This document shows, one piece after another, positions 1 through 6,532 of a DNA stretch of 6,588 bases. This DNA is from an uncultured bacterium. Lineage in GTDB: Bacteria; Patescibacteriota; Gracilibacteria; BD1-5; UBA6164. The stretch covers positions 1 to 6,588 of the forward strand of contig CAMZKR010000125.1 in the NCBI GenBank assembly GCA_947311335.1, written 5' to 3'. Under the pieces are notes generated by a model. The model saw only the letters and a list, made by a program, of their open reading frames with translations. It had not been told where the DNA came from and searched no databases. Each line of letters opens with the position of its first letter. Position 1 is the stretch's first letter. Position numbers and translations under genes: made by a program.

Positions 1-1
1 A

Positions 2-373
2 AGGAATATAAAGAAATATAAATTTGAAAAAAATATTATTATTACAGCTAATTTACCATACATAAAAAAAAATGATATTAAAAACATGGATAAAAATGTA
101 ATAAATTATGAACCTAATATAGCTTTGTATTGATGAAAAGAAAATGGCTTTGAATTATATAAAAAACTTTTTGAGGAAACAATTTTATTATCAAATATAT
201 TAAAAAAAACAATAATTTTATTTATAGAAATTTGATTTAATCAAAGTACTTTAACGATGGAATATATAAAAAAATTATGATTTAAATACACTTTTTATAA
301 AGATAAATCAAATATAGATAGATGTGTACAAATAATTATAAACAATAATTTAAGCAAGCAGAAGTTGAAATAA
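2..373 (+). CDS. prmC: Release factor glutamine methyltransferase PrmC (HemK), C-terminal part, 5' end outside window
   Basis: Partial gene; 123 residues are visible and the N-terminal half lies upstream of the window. PrmC uses S-adenosylmethionine to N5-methylate the Gln of the GGQ motif in peptide-chain release factors, in the cytoplasm. What is seen: an ITANLPYI motif at visible residues 14-21, which corresponds to the family's (N/D)PPY substrate-glutamine loop with Leu in place of the first Pro. It is followed by NYEPNIALYGGKENGFELYKKL, the PrmC-type EPxxAL-GG-xG stretch, and then a FIEIGFNQ strand and a short C-terminal KLGFKYTFYKDKSNIDR segment as in PrmC. In-frame TGA codons sit at family glycines (the GG pair, EIG, KLG). 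NLPY alone would also fit KsgA/RsmA, but the downstream EP-AL-GG pattern favours PrmC. In an organism that reads UGA as Gly, RF2 is expected to be absent, so RF1 would be the main substrate (inference). It ends at TAA. Confidence 0.85.
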
Positions 374-425
374 TTATAAATAATATTAATATAAAATAAA
401 TTTTGCAAAAAATAACTAATTTAAC

Positions 426-1088
426 ATGAGTTTAGAAGAATTTATTCCAGAAATTGACTCATCTGAATGAGGATGACAATCTAGTGATAAAATTAAAGGA
501 ATCTCAGAAAAATATAAAGAGACTTCCAAAAAATCTCAAACTGGAATTAAAAAAATACAAAAAGATGAGAAAAAAGCAAAAAAATACGATTTTTTATTGG
601 CTAATTTTTTGGTTGAGTTAATTTTAAAGAAAAAGTACGATAATTTATTAAGTTTTTTGTTTATTTCTTTAGATAAATGATATTGAACAAATTTTTTATT
701 ATGAATACTATCTTTAATTTATGTACCAATTAGTAATGAAATAAGAAGTATATCAAAAAAAGAATTAATTAATTTTTCTTATCAAATAAAAAAACAAAAA
801 ATAAAATTTAATGATGATTATCTAGATATTAATATAAAAAATAGAATAAATGAATGGATAGAAGATATAGAAAGTGTTTTATTTATAGAAAGATCTGAAA
901 TAATTTCAATAAAAATTTTAGAACTAATAAAAAAAGATAAATCTATTGTAATATTTATAGGAGAAGTTTTTAAATTTTTCTTTAATGAATTAAATATTGA
1001 TATATCAAAACAAAAAGTAGATAATTATTCAGTATTTATAATTTCTGAATTGGTGAAAATGTTGAAAACTAATTTTCTAAATAATTAA
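426..1088 (+). CDS. Hypothetical Lys-rich protein, 220 aa, family not recognised
   Basis: I do not recognise this protein. ATG 426 is the only start in the open frame, because an in-frame TAA lies at 417-419. There is no Shine-Dalgarno match before it. Residues 1-20 are acidic and polar with a GGG run at 15-17 (TGA-GGA-TGA). Residues about 22-55 are very rich in Lys, Gln and Ser and look like a charged helix. Residues 56-80 are an amphipathic or hydrophobic helix. Residues 89-102 (NFLLGILSLIYVPI) form the most hydrophobic stretch, short for a membrane span. The rest is predicted mostly helical with alternating Lys/Glu and Ile/Phe and one Trp at 144. There is no signal peptide, Cys motif or catalytic signature. 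TGA falls in codons where Gly is acceptable (KGYGTNF, LLGIL). Composition and codon use match the neighbours, so transfer is not indicated. It starts 52 bases after prmC and could share its transcript. It is likely a lineage-restricted cytoplasmic or membrane-associated protein (inference). Confidence 0.8.
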
Positions 1089-1094
1089 AATAAT

Positions 1095-1122
1095 TTGACA
1101 GAATTCGCCTTTTATATAAAAT
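1095..1122 (+). promoter_or_regulatory. Candidate sigma70-type promoter of fusA
   Basis: A perfect -35 hexamer TTGACA (1095-1100) is followed after 16 bases by TAAAAT (1117-1122), a 5/6 match to TATAAT. This predicts a transcript start near 1129 and a leader of about 67 bases before the fusA ATG at 1197. The leader is A-rich and holds no Shine-Dalgarno motif. The perfect -35 stands out in such an A+T-rich background; the -10 is less certain because TATAAA (1115-1120, spacer 14) overlaps it. Confidence 0.6.
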
Positions 1123-1136
1123 CTTCGGGCAAATTT
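1101..1136. repeat. Imperfect inverted repeat spanning the fusA -10 region
   Basis: Arms GAATTCGCC (1101-1109) and GGCAAATTT (1128-1136) pair with one C/A mismatch and one terminal G/T wobble. The region between them contains the 12-base perfect palindrome TTTTATATAAAA (1110-1121). The structure begins right after the -35 and encloses the -10. It could be an operator, or a weak structure in transcripts reading in from upstream; no U-run follows, so a terminator is less likely. Function is not known. Confidence 0.4.
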
Positions 1137-1196
1137 TAAAAGAAAACTAAAGAAAATAAAAATAAACATTGATTTTTAATTTTTTAATACTTAATT

Positions 1197-3329
1197 ATGA
1201 GTAAAGTTATACCTTTAAATAAGGTTAGAAATATTTGAATTATAGCACATATTGATGCTGGAAAAACAACAACAACTGAGAGAATATTGTACTATACAGG
1301 TAAAACTCATAAAATTTGAGAAACTCATGATTGAGAATCACAAATGGATTGGATGGAGCAAGAAAAAGAAAGAGGTATAACAATAACATCAGCAGCCACT
1401 ACTGCTTTTTGGAAAGATTACCAAATTAATATTATTGATACTCCTTGACATGTTGACTTTACTATTGAAGTAGAAAGATCTTTAAGAGTATTAGATGGTT
1501 GAATTGCTGTATTTGACTGATCACAGTGAGTTGAACCTCAATCAGAAACAGTATGGAAACAATCAGATAAATATAATGTACCAAGAATAGCTTTTGTTAA
1601 TAAAATGGATAAAATGTGAGCTGATTTTGATATGAGCTTAGAGTCTATTAAAAAAAGATTAGCTTGAAATAAAGTAGTAGCTATTCAATATCCTATTTGA
1701 GCTGCTGAGACGTTTAAATGAATAGTAAATTTAATAGAAATGAAAGCTTATAGATTTTATGGAGATTCATGAGAAAAAGTAGATGAAATAGAAATACCAG
1801 CAGATATAAAAGATAAAGTAGAAGCATTAAGAACAGTGTTGATAGAAAAGGTTGCAGAACAAGATGATTCTTTAATGGAAAAATTTTTTGAGAAAGGAGA
1901 TTTATCAATAGAAGAAATAAAAAAATGACTTAGAATTTGAGTATGTAATAACGCTTTATATGCTGTTACTTGTTGATCAGCTTTACAAAATGTATGAGTA
2001 CAATTAGTAATAGATGCAGCAGTTGACTTTTTACCTTCACCAATAGAAGTAAATGATTGAAAATTAACAGTTATGGATATAGATGATAAAGAAAAAACAG
2101 AAGAAATTAAAATTGACTCAAACGGTTCATTAGCTGCATTTGCCTTTAAAGTTGCAACAGACCCTTTTGTTTGAAGACTTACTTTTACAAGAGTTTATTC
2201 TTGAACTTTAAAATCAGGAAGTTATATATATAACTCTTCTAATTGAAAAAAAGAAAGAGTTTGAAGACTTTTACAAATGCACGCTAATACTAGAGAAGAA
2301 ATACAAGAGATTTGAGCTGGACACATTTGAGCTATTGTATGATTAAAAGATACAAAAACATGAGATACTCTTTGTGATTTAAATAAGAAGTTTTTAGTAG
2401 AATCTATGGAATTTCCTGAACCAGTAATAAGTGTTTCAGTTGAACCAAAAACCAAAGCTGATCAAGAAAAAATGTGAATTGCTCTTTCAAAATTAGCAGA
2501 AGAAGACCCCTCTTTTAGAGTTAGATCTGATGAAGAAACTGGACAAACAATAATATCAGGTATGTGAGAACTTCATCTTGATATAATTGTTGATAGAATG
2601 AAAAGAGAGTTTAAAGTAGAATGTAATGTATGAGCACCCCAAGTAGCTTATAGAGAAACTATAAAAGAAGTAGCTAAAGATATAGAGCATAAATATTCAA
2701 AACAAACATGAGGTAGAGGTCAATACGGTCATGTTGTAATAACTTTTGAACCATATAGAGAAGCAGATGAAGATGATGAAGGAGTTAAAAAAACAAATAA
2801 ATTTATAAATAAGATATCTGGTTGAGTAATTCCAAAAGAGTATGTACCTTGAGTTGAAAAATGATTAAAAGAGGCATATACAAAATGATATGTTGCTTGA
2901 TATCCTATGGTTGACATTAAAGCTACTTTAACTTTCGGTTCATTTCATGAAGTTGATTCTTCAGAATTATCTTTTAAGATAGCAGCATCAAAAGCATTTA
3001 GAGAAGCTTGTTCTAAAGCTAAAGCTACATTATTAGAGCCAGTTATGAAAGTAGAAGTAAATACTCCAGAAGAATATATGTGAGATGTAATTTGACAAAT
3101 TAATTCTAAAAGATGAAGAATAGAAGAAATGGGTGACAGATGACAAGCAAAGATTATTAATTGTTATGTCCCATTATCTGAAATGTTTGGTTATGCAACA
3201 GAATTGAGATCAGCTTCTCAATGAAGAGCTACTTATGCTATGGAATTTGATCATTATAATGAAGTTCCTTCAAATTTGGCAATAAAAATTAGAGAAGAAA
3301 GAGGATTTAAATTACCAGATGATGAATAG
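1197..3329 (+). CDS. fusA: Translation elongation factor G (EF-G)
   Basis: A complete 710-aa EF-G, near the usual length of about 700. It is the GTPase that drives tRNA-mRNA translocation and, with the ribosome recycling factor, ribosome splitting. Seen in order: G1 AHIDAGKT (residues 17-24), the switch I segment RGITITSAATTA from residue 59, G3 DTPGH (81-85, with catalytic His85), and G4 NKMD (135-138). Domain II follows with AFKVATDPFVGRLTF, then domain III with SGMGELHLDI, domain IV with GGRGQYGHV, and domain V ending ELRSASQGRATYAMEFDHY. About 39 of some 60 glycines are TGA by hand count, including Gly14 and Gly84 of the GTPase motifs; Trp is TGG. ATG 1197 is the first start after an in-frame TAA at 1185-1187. 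No Shine-Dalgarno sequence precedes it. It stops at TAG. It probably forms its own unit between the promoter at 1095 and the terminator at 3332. Confidence 0.98.
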
Positions 3330-3331
3330 TT

Positions 3332-3388
3332 AAAAAATCAAAAAAAAATAACTTTATTTTAGTAAAGTTATTTTTTTTTGATTTTTTT
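3332..3388 (+). terminator. Intrinsic terminator after fusA: perfect 25-bp stem
   Basis: Three bases after the fusA stop, the arms at 3332-3356 and 3363-3387 are perfectly complementary over 25 bp, around a 6-base loop TTTTAG (3357-3362). The upper stem is TAACTTTA/TAAAGTTA. The lower stem is an A-tract/T-tract pair interrupted by one TC/GA step, so the 3' arm itself supplies long U-runs. The stem is A/T-dominated, which is expected at this base composition. The A-tracts on the left arm would also allow termination of transcripts coming from the opposite side. Confidence 0.88.
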
Positions 3389-3391
3389 AAA

Positions 3392-3418
3392 AAAAAGCTT
3401 AAGCTATATAAGCTTTTT
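3392..3418 (+). terminator. Second hairpin with U-run, back-up terminator candidate
   Basis: Four bases after the 25-bp hairpin, AAAAAGCTT (3392-3400) and AAGCTTTTT (3410-3418) form a 9-bp stem with a 9-base loop. The right arm is a T-run. An alternative shorter pairing, AGCTTAAGCT (3396-3405), is also possible. It could act as a second terminator in tandem with the first. Confidence 0.45.
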
Positions 3419-3454
3419 ATAAGCAATTAAAAAGTTTTCAAAAATTGATATTTT

Positions 3455-3505
3455 AACAGTCCTCAATTAACTCATAAATAAATGTAGATTTAATTATTTA
3501 CTGTT
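3455..3505. repeat. Nested inverted repeat in the fusA-rny intergenic region
   Basis: AACAGT (3455-3460) pairs with ACTGTT (3500-3505). Inside it AATTAA (3465-3470) pairs with TTAATT (3490-3495). Equal 4-base gaps lie on the two sides (CCTC and ATTT), with a 19-base apex that contains a further CAT/ATG pair. This could be a leader structure or operator of rny, but short A+T matches arise easily by chance here. The remaining 44 bases up to the rny start hold only a weak promoter-like pair (TTTACT 3497-3502, TATATT 3522-3527, spacer 19). Confidence 0.3.
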
Positions 3506-3549
3506 TTAAAGTATTTAAAATTATATTTTAATCAATAAATAAAGATAAA

Positions 3550-5064
3550 ATGATATGGAATTTAATTATGTGAATTATTTTTTGAATGACACTAAGTGTA
3601 GTTTTATTTTTTTTATGGGAAAATAGAAAAGGAGTAAAAGCATTATCTAAATCAGAGAATATTATAAAAAAGGCAGAAACCTTAAAAGAAAAAACTTTAA
3701 GAGAAGTAAAACAAGAATCTATAGATATTATTAAAAAAGCAAAACAAGAATCTATAGATATTATTAAAAAAGCTGAGAAGTTAGAGGAAAGATTAAGAGA
3801 AAGAGATGAAAAAATAGAAAATAGATTAGATAAAATAACATTAAAACAAGACGATTTATTTAAGCAAGAAGAAAAATTAAAAAATGAAAATGAAAAAATT
3901 ATTAAACTAAAAAAAGAATTAAATTGAAAATTATCAGAATTAGCAAAATTATCAGAAGAAGATGCAAAACAGTTATATTTAAAGCAAATAAAAGAAAGAT
4001 ATGAAAAAGATGCTATAATTTTAATTGAAAAATATAAAAAGAAATTAGAAGAAAGTAAAAAAGATGAAGCAAAAGAAATTCTTTTAAAATCAATTCAACA
4101 ATATGCTTCAGATGTAACAAGTGAAGTTACAACAACTGTTATTGAAATACCATCAGATGATATTAAATGAAAATTAATATGAAAAGAATGAAGAAATATA
4201 ACAACTTTTGAAAAAGAAGCATGAGTTTCTTTAATAATTGATGATACTCCAGACACAGTTTTTATATCAGCTTTTGATTTATATAGAAGATATATAGCTA
4301 AAAAATCTCTTGAAAAGTTAATTGAAGATTGAAGAATTCAACCAGCTAGAATAGAAGAAGTAATAAAAAATACAGAAAGTGAAGCAGACATATTACTTAG
4401 AGATTTATGAAATAATATTATAGAAGAGCTTTGAATAACAAATATTCCATCAGAAATAATTCCTATAATTTGAAAATTAAGATTTAGAACAAGTTATGGA
4501 CAAAATATATTAAAACATTCAAAAGAAGTAGCAGTTATAGCAGAAGCTATAGCAAAAGAATTATGAGTAGATACAAATATTGTAAAAAAATGATGATTAC
4601 TTCATGATATATGAAAAGCTCTTGATCATGATATAGAAGGAACACATCCAGAGATATGAGCAAAATTATGAAGAAAATATAATTTAAATAAAGATGTTAT
4701 AGATATAATTGAAAATCATCATGGAGAATCTTTTTCTATAAGTATTTATGCTGCAATAGTACAAGTAGCTGATGCTATTAGTTCAGTTAGACCATGAGCT
4801 AGAAGAGAAGCAATTGAAGAATATTTAAAGAGAGTATGAGAAATGGAAGCTTTAGTTCAAAGTTATTCTTGAGTTAATAAAGCTTATGCACTAAGTGCAT
4901 GAAGAGAGGTAAGAGTTTTTGTTAATGCTAATACAATTTCAGATATAGAAGCAGAAGAATTAGCAGCTAAAATAGCAAATGATATACAAGCAAAACTTAG
5001 TTATTCATGAGAAGTCAAAGTAAATTTAATTAGAGAATTAAGAGTTATAGAGTATGCTAAATAG
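3550..5064 (+). CDS. rny: Ribonuclease Y, membrane-anchored endoribonuclease with KH and HD domains
   Basis: RNase Y starts mRNA decay by endonucleolytic cleavage at the inner face of the membrane. The protein is 504 aa, close to the roughly 520 aa usual for the family. Seen: an N-terminal single membrane span (residues 1-22, MIWNLIMGIIFG then a Val/Leu/Phe run) followed by ENRK; a long charged coiled coil (about 28-190); a KH domain with IKGKLIGKEGRNI (Gly207, Gly211 and Gly214 all TGA); and an HD domain with LLHDIGKALDHD (His352-Asp353), then ENHHGE and VADAISSVRPGARRE. ATG 3550 is the first start after an in-frame TAA at 3529-3531 and keeps the whole membrane anchor; ATG 3568 or 3586 would shorten it. 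There is no clear Shine-Dalgarno sequence. With the standard code the gene would appear as a 113-aa fragment ending at a TGA (3925-3927), which is in fact Gly126. It stops at TAG. efp follows after 35 bases and is probably co-transcribed. Confidence 0.97.
3709..3774 (+). repeat. 33-bp tandem duplication inside rny coiled coil
   Basis: Two adjacent 33-base copies (3709-3741 and 3742-3774) differ only at the last base (GCA against GCT). Each encodes KQESIDIIKKA. A related IIKKAE unit occurs just upstream (residues about 37-42), which suggests the coiled coil grew by repetition. Eleven residues is one hendecad, so the insertion keeps helical register approximately. The near-identity of the copies points to recent replication slippage. 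Confidence 0.93.
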
Positions 5065-5099
5065 AAAATAAAAAGAAATCAATTTTAAGAAATAAAATT

Positions 5100-5657
5100 A
5101 TGTATAATTGAAATGAATTAAAAGTGTGAAAGAAGTTTATTATAGATAATATTCCTTATGAAGTATTAACATATGCTCAAAAAGTAATGTGAAGATGATG
5201 AAGTATAATAAATATTAAAATAAAAAATCTTTTATCTGGTTGAACTTTATCAAAAACTATATCTGATACTGATAAATTTAAACCGGCAGATATTTCTTAT
5301 AATAATTATGATTATTTATATAATGATGGAGATAATTATTATTTTATGAATCAATCAACATATGAACAAGTAGCTTTACCTAAAAAAGTTTTATGATGAG
5401 CAGAAATGTTTTTAAAAGATTGAGATAAAGTTACTTTGCAAGAATTTAATGAAAACCCTATAAATATTAACTTAGAGCCTAGTTGTGAACTTGAGGTTAT
5501 AGAAACTCCACCATGAGAAAGATGAGACACAGCAACTTGATGAAAAAAACCAGCAACAATGTCAACATGATTAGTAATACAAGTTCCTTTATTTATAAAT
5601 ATATGAGATAAATTAAGGATAGATACTAGAACAAAAGAATATCAAAGTAGAGCATAA
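5100..5657 (+). CDS. efp: Translation elongation factor P (EF-P)
   Basis: EF-P binds between the ribosomal P and E sites and rescues ribosomes stalled at polyproline stretches. It is 185 aa, against 188 in E. coli. Domain I (about 1-62, KOW-like) begins GNELKVGKKFIIDNIPYEVL. The loop tip is VMGRGGSI, with Arg32 at the position of the modified Lys34 of E. coli. Domain II (about 65-127) contains YLYNDGDNYYFMNQSTYEQ. Domain III holds the family signature PPGERGDTATGGKKPATMSTGLVIQVPLFINIGDKLRIDTRTKEY. TGA encodes the conserved glycines of this signature. ATG 5100 gives the expected N-terminus; only a weak AAGAAA lies upstream. Arg at the tip is the residue that is rhamnosylated by EarP in Pseudomonas-type EF-P, but the flanking loop sequence is different and no modification gene lies in the window. 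It is probably co-transcribed with rny and stops at TAA. Confidence 0.97.
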
Positions 5658-5675
5658 AAATGCTTTGCATTTTTT
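5656..5675 (+). terminator. Small intrinsic terminator overlapping the efp stop codon
   Basis: AAAAATGC (5656-5663) and GCATTTTT (5667-5674) form an 8-bp stem with a TTT loop, ending in a T6 run (5670-5675). The left arm includes the last two bases of the efp TAA stop. The stem is weak, with two G-C pairs at the loop end, but the layout is that of a compact Rho-independent terminator for the rny-efp unit. Confidence 0.6.
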
Positions 5676-5692
5676 AATATAAAATATAATAT

Positions 5693-5700
5693 AAAGGAGA
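5693..5700 (+). promoter_or_regulatory. Strong Shine-Dalgarno AAAGGAGA without a canonical start at normal spacing
   Basis: This is the only strong anti-16S match before a gene in the window. The only long open frame downstream starts after an in-frame TAA at 5692-5694 and has no ATG, GTG or TTG within 4-12 bases of the motif. The in-frame codons after it are ATT, TTA, TTT, TTA, ATA, ATA, ATT, ATT, and then TTG at 5725. A perfect TATAAT (5685-5690) sits just before the motif but has no properly spaced -35 and would start the RNA within the Shine-Dalgarno sequence. Confidence 0.6.
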
Positions 5701-5724
5701 ATTTTATTTTTAATAATAATTATT

Positions 5725-6315
5725 TTGATACCATTTTTTGATATATTTAATTGATTTTTTATATATACATTTTGATTAACTTTAAGTATTTGTTTTTTTC
5801 TTTTTTTACGGATGTTGAAAAAACTTTCATATAGATATAGTTATAATTTTTCATTTTTTTTAAATAATATACTTTGGTATTTTATAAGTGTTTTTATTTT
5901 TTCAAGGTTATTTTTTATTTTAAGTAAATGGAAAGATATGAAATTTATAAAAGATCCTTTTGAATTTTTTATAATGAGTGATTATAATTTTTCTTTATTT
6001 GGAGCTATATTTTGATTTTTTATTGTTTTTCTTATTACATTAAAACTTGAAAAATCAAAAATAATAAATTATTTAGATGGAGTAGTTGTTTCATTTTTAT
6101 TTGTTTTGATTATATGATATATATGAGCATTTTTATGATGACAGGTGTATTGAAATGAAATAAGCGACAATTTATCAAGTATATGAATATTATATACACA
6201 TCCATTTTCTAATGTGCCGTATGAGGTACCTATTTTTCCCTTGGCTATAGTTTATTCAATAAGCTTTTTTATTTTATTTTCTTCATTATATATTATCTAT
6301 TTTTGTAGAAATTAA
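5725..6315 (+). CDS. Divergent Lgt-like membrane protein, N-terminal part before a frameshift
   Basis: Canonical Lgt transfers diacylglycerol from phosphatidylglycerol to the lipobox Cys of prolipoproteins. This part (196 codons from TTG 5725) matches Lgt by layout. IPFFDIFNGFFIYTFGLTL corresponds to the N-terminal helix and YGL motif. SRLFFIL (Arg61) corresponds to GARLGYVL. NFSLFGAIFG corresponds to the GGMSFHGG segment. GYIGAFLGGQVYG (131-143) corresponds to RLGNFINGELWG, and HP...PIFPLAIVY to the HPSQLYE region. At least five membrane segments are visible. Against E. coli numbering the key residues look replaced: Tyr26 to Phe, His103 to Leu, Arg143 to Tyr, Asn146 to Ala, Glu151 to Gln; Gly154 is kept. 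Catalysis is therefore doubtful. The start is uncertain: TTG 5725 fits the family N-terminus, the Shine-Dalgarno motif (5693-5700) argues for a start slightly upstream, and ATG 5812 would remove the first helix. The frame ends at TAA 6313 while the family match continues in the next frame (6305-6526), so the gene is split by a +1 shift. Confidence 0.65.
6265..6304 (+). other. Probable frameshift site within the Lgt-like gene
   Basis: The upstream frame is open to TAA 6313-6315 and the downstream frame is open from 6263 to 6526, so the shift must lie in 6263-6312. The two best positions are homopolymers: T6 at 6265-6270 and T5 at 6300-6304. Removing one T from either joins the two Lgt-like halves into one protein of about 267-275 aa, the normal Lgt length. 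This may be an assembly or sequencing indel, a real mutation, or less likely recoding. Confidence 0.6.
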
Positions 6316-6526
6316 ATGATTAGTTTGATATGTAGGTTTAATTTTATTTTCTTCCATATTATTAATATTTGAATCTTTTAATTGAGATCCAGATACATTT
6401 AAAATATTATTAAATATTAATTTAACTCAAATATGTTCATTCTTTCTTATTTGATTATCTTTTTATGGACTTAAAAAATTATATAAAAATAAAATCTTTT
6501 TTAAAAAACGTGATATTAATACATAA
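6305..6526 (+). CDS. C-terminal part of the Lgt-like gene in the +1 frame
   Basis: This part has 73 codons and a TAA stop, with no start codon or ribosome site of its own. It reads as the continuation of the preceding Lgt-like segment. KGLVGYVGLILFSSILLIFESFNGDPD corresponds to the penultimate Lgt helix and its RFIVEFFRQPD motif; Glu and PD are kept, the first Arg is replaced by a hydrophobic residue and the second by Asn. NLTQICSFFLIGLSFYG corresponds to the last helix with its conserved Gln (SMGQILS in E. coli). A basic tail (KKLYKNK and FFKKRD) follows, as expected for a cytoplasmic end after a membrane span. Four in-frame TGA codons are read as Gly. The in-frame opening extends back to 6263, so the true junction could lie anywhere from there to 6312. 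Together with 5725-6312 it gives a full-length family member. Confidence 0.55.
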
Positions 6527-6532
6527 TAATTA

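Noticed and set aside
41..64. Assignment of the first gene to KsgA/RsmA because of NLPY
   Set aside because: The downstream YEPNIALYGG and GFELYKKL pattern and the short C-terminus fit PrmC, not the rRNA dimethyltransferase.
365..395. Promoter TTGAAA/TATAAA before the 220-aa gene
   Set aside because: The spacer is 19 bases and several equally good A+T-rich hexamers overlap; not distinguishable from background, and co-transcription with prmC is as likely.
1714..2917. Minus-strand open frames (64, 77 and 62 codons) inside fusA
   Set aside because: They lie wholly antisense to a well-conserved EF-G gene, have low-complexity Leu/Phe/Ser sequences and no start signals; they are shadows of the real gene.
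1197..3329. TGA as tryptophan (Mycoplasma-type code 4)
   Set aside because: TGA falls on invariant glycines (DTPGH, NIGIIAH, SGMGELH), and conserved Trp positions use TGG.
3586..3927. Stand-alone 113-aa coiled-coil protein
   Set aside because: It is the front of RNase Y cut at a TGA that encodes Gly126; the frame continues into the KH and HD domains, and the N-terminus starts 12 codons earlier.
5812..6015. ATG 5812 as start of a 67-aa protein
   Set aside because: The TGA at 6013-6015 is read as Gly, so the frame does not end there, and starting at 5812 would drop the family's first membrane helix, which is visible from 5725.
6316..6372. ATG 6316 as the start of a new gene after the Lgt-like N-terminal part
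   Set aside because: Its frame gives no recognisable protein, whereas the neighbouring +1 frame continues the Lgt-family pattern.
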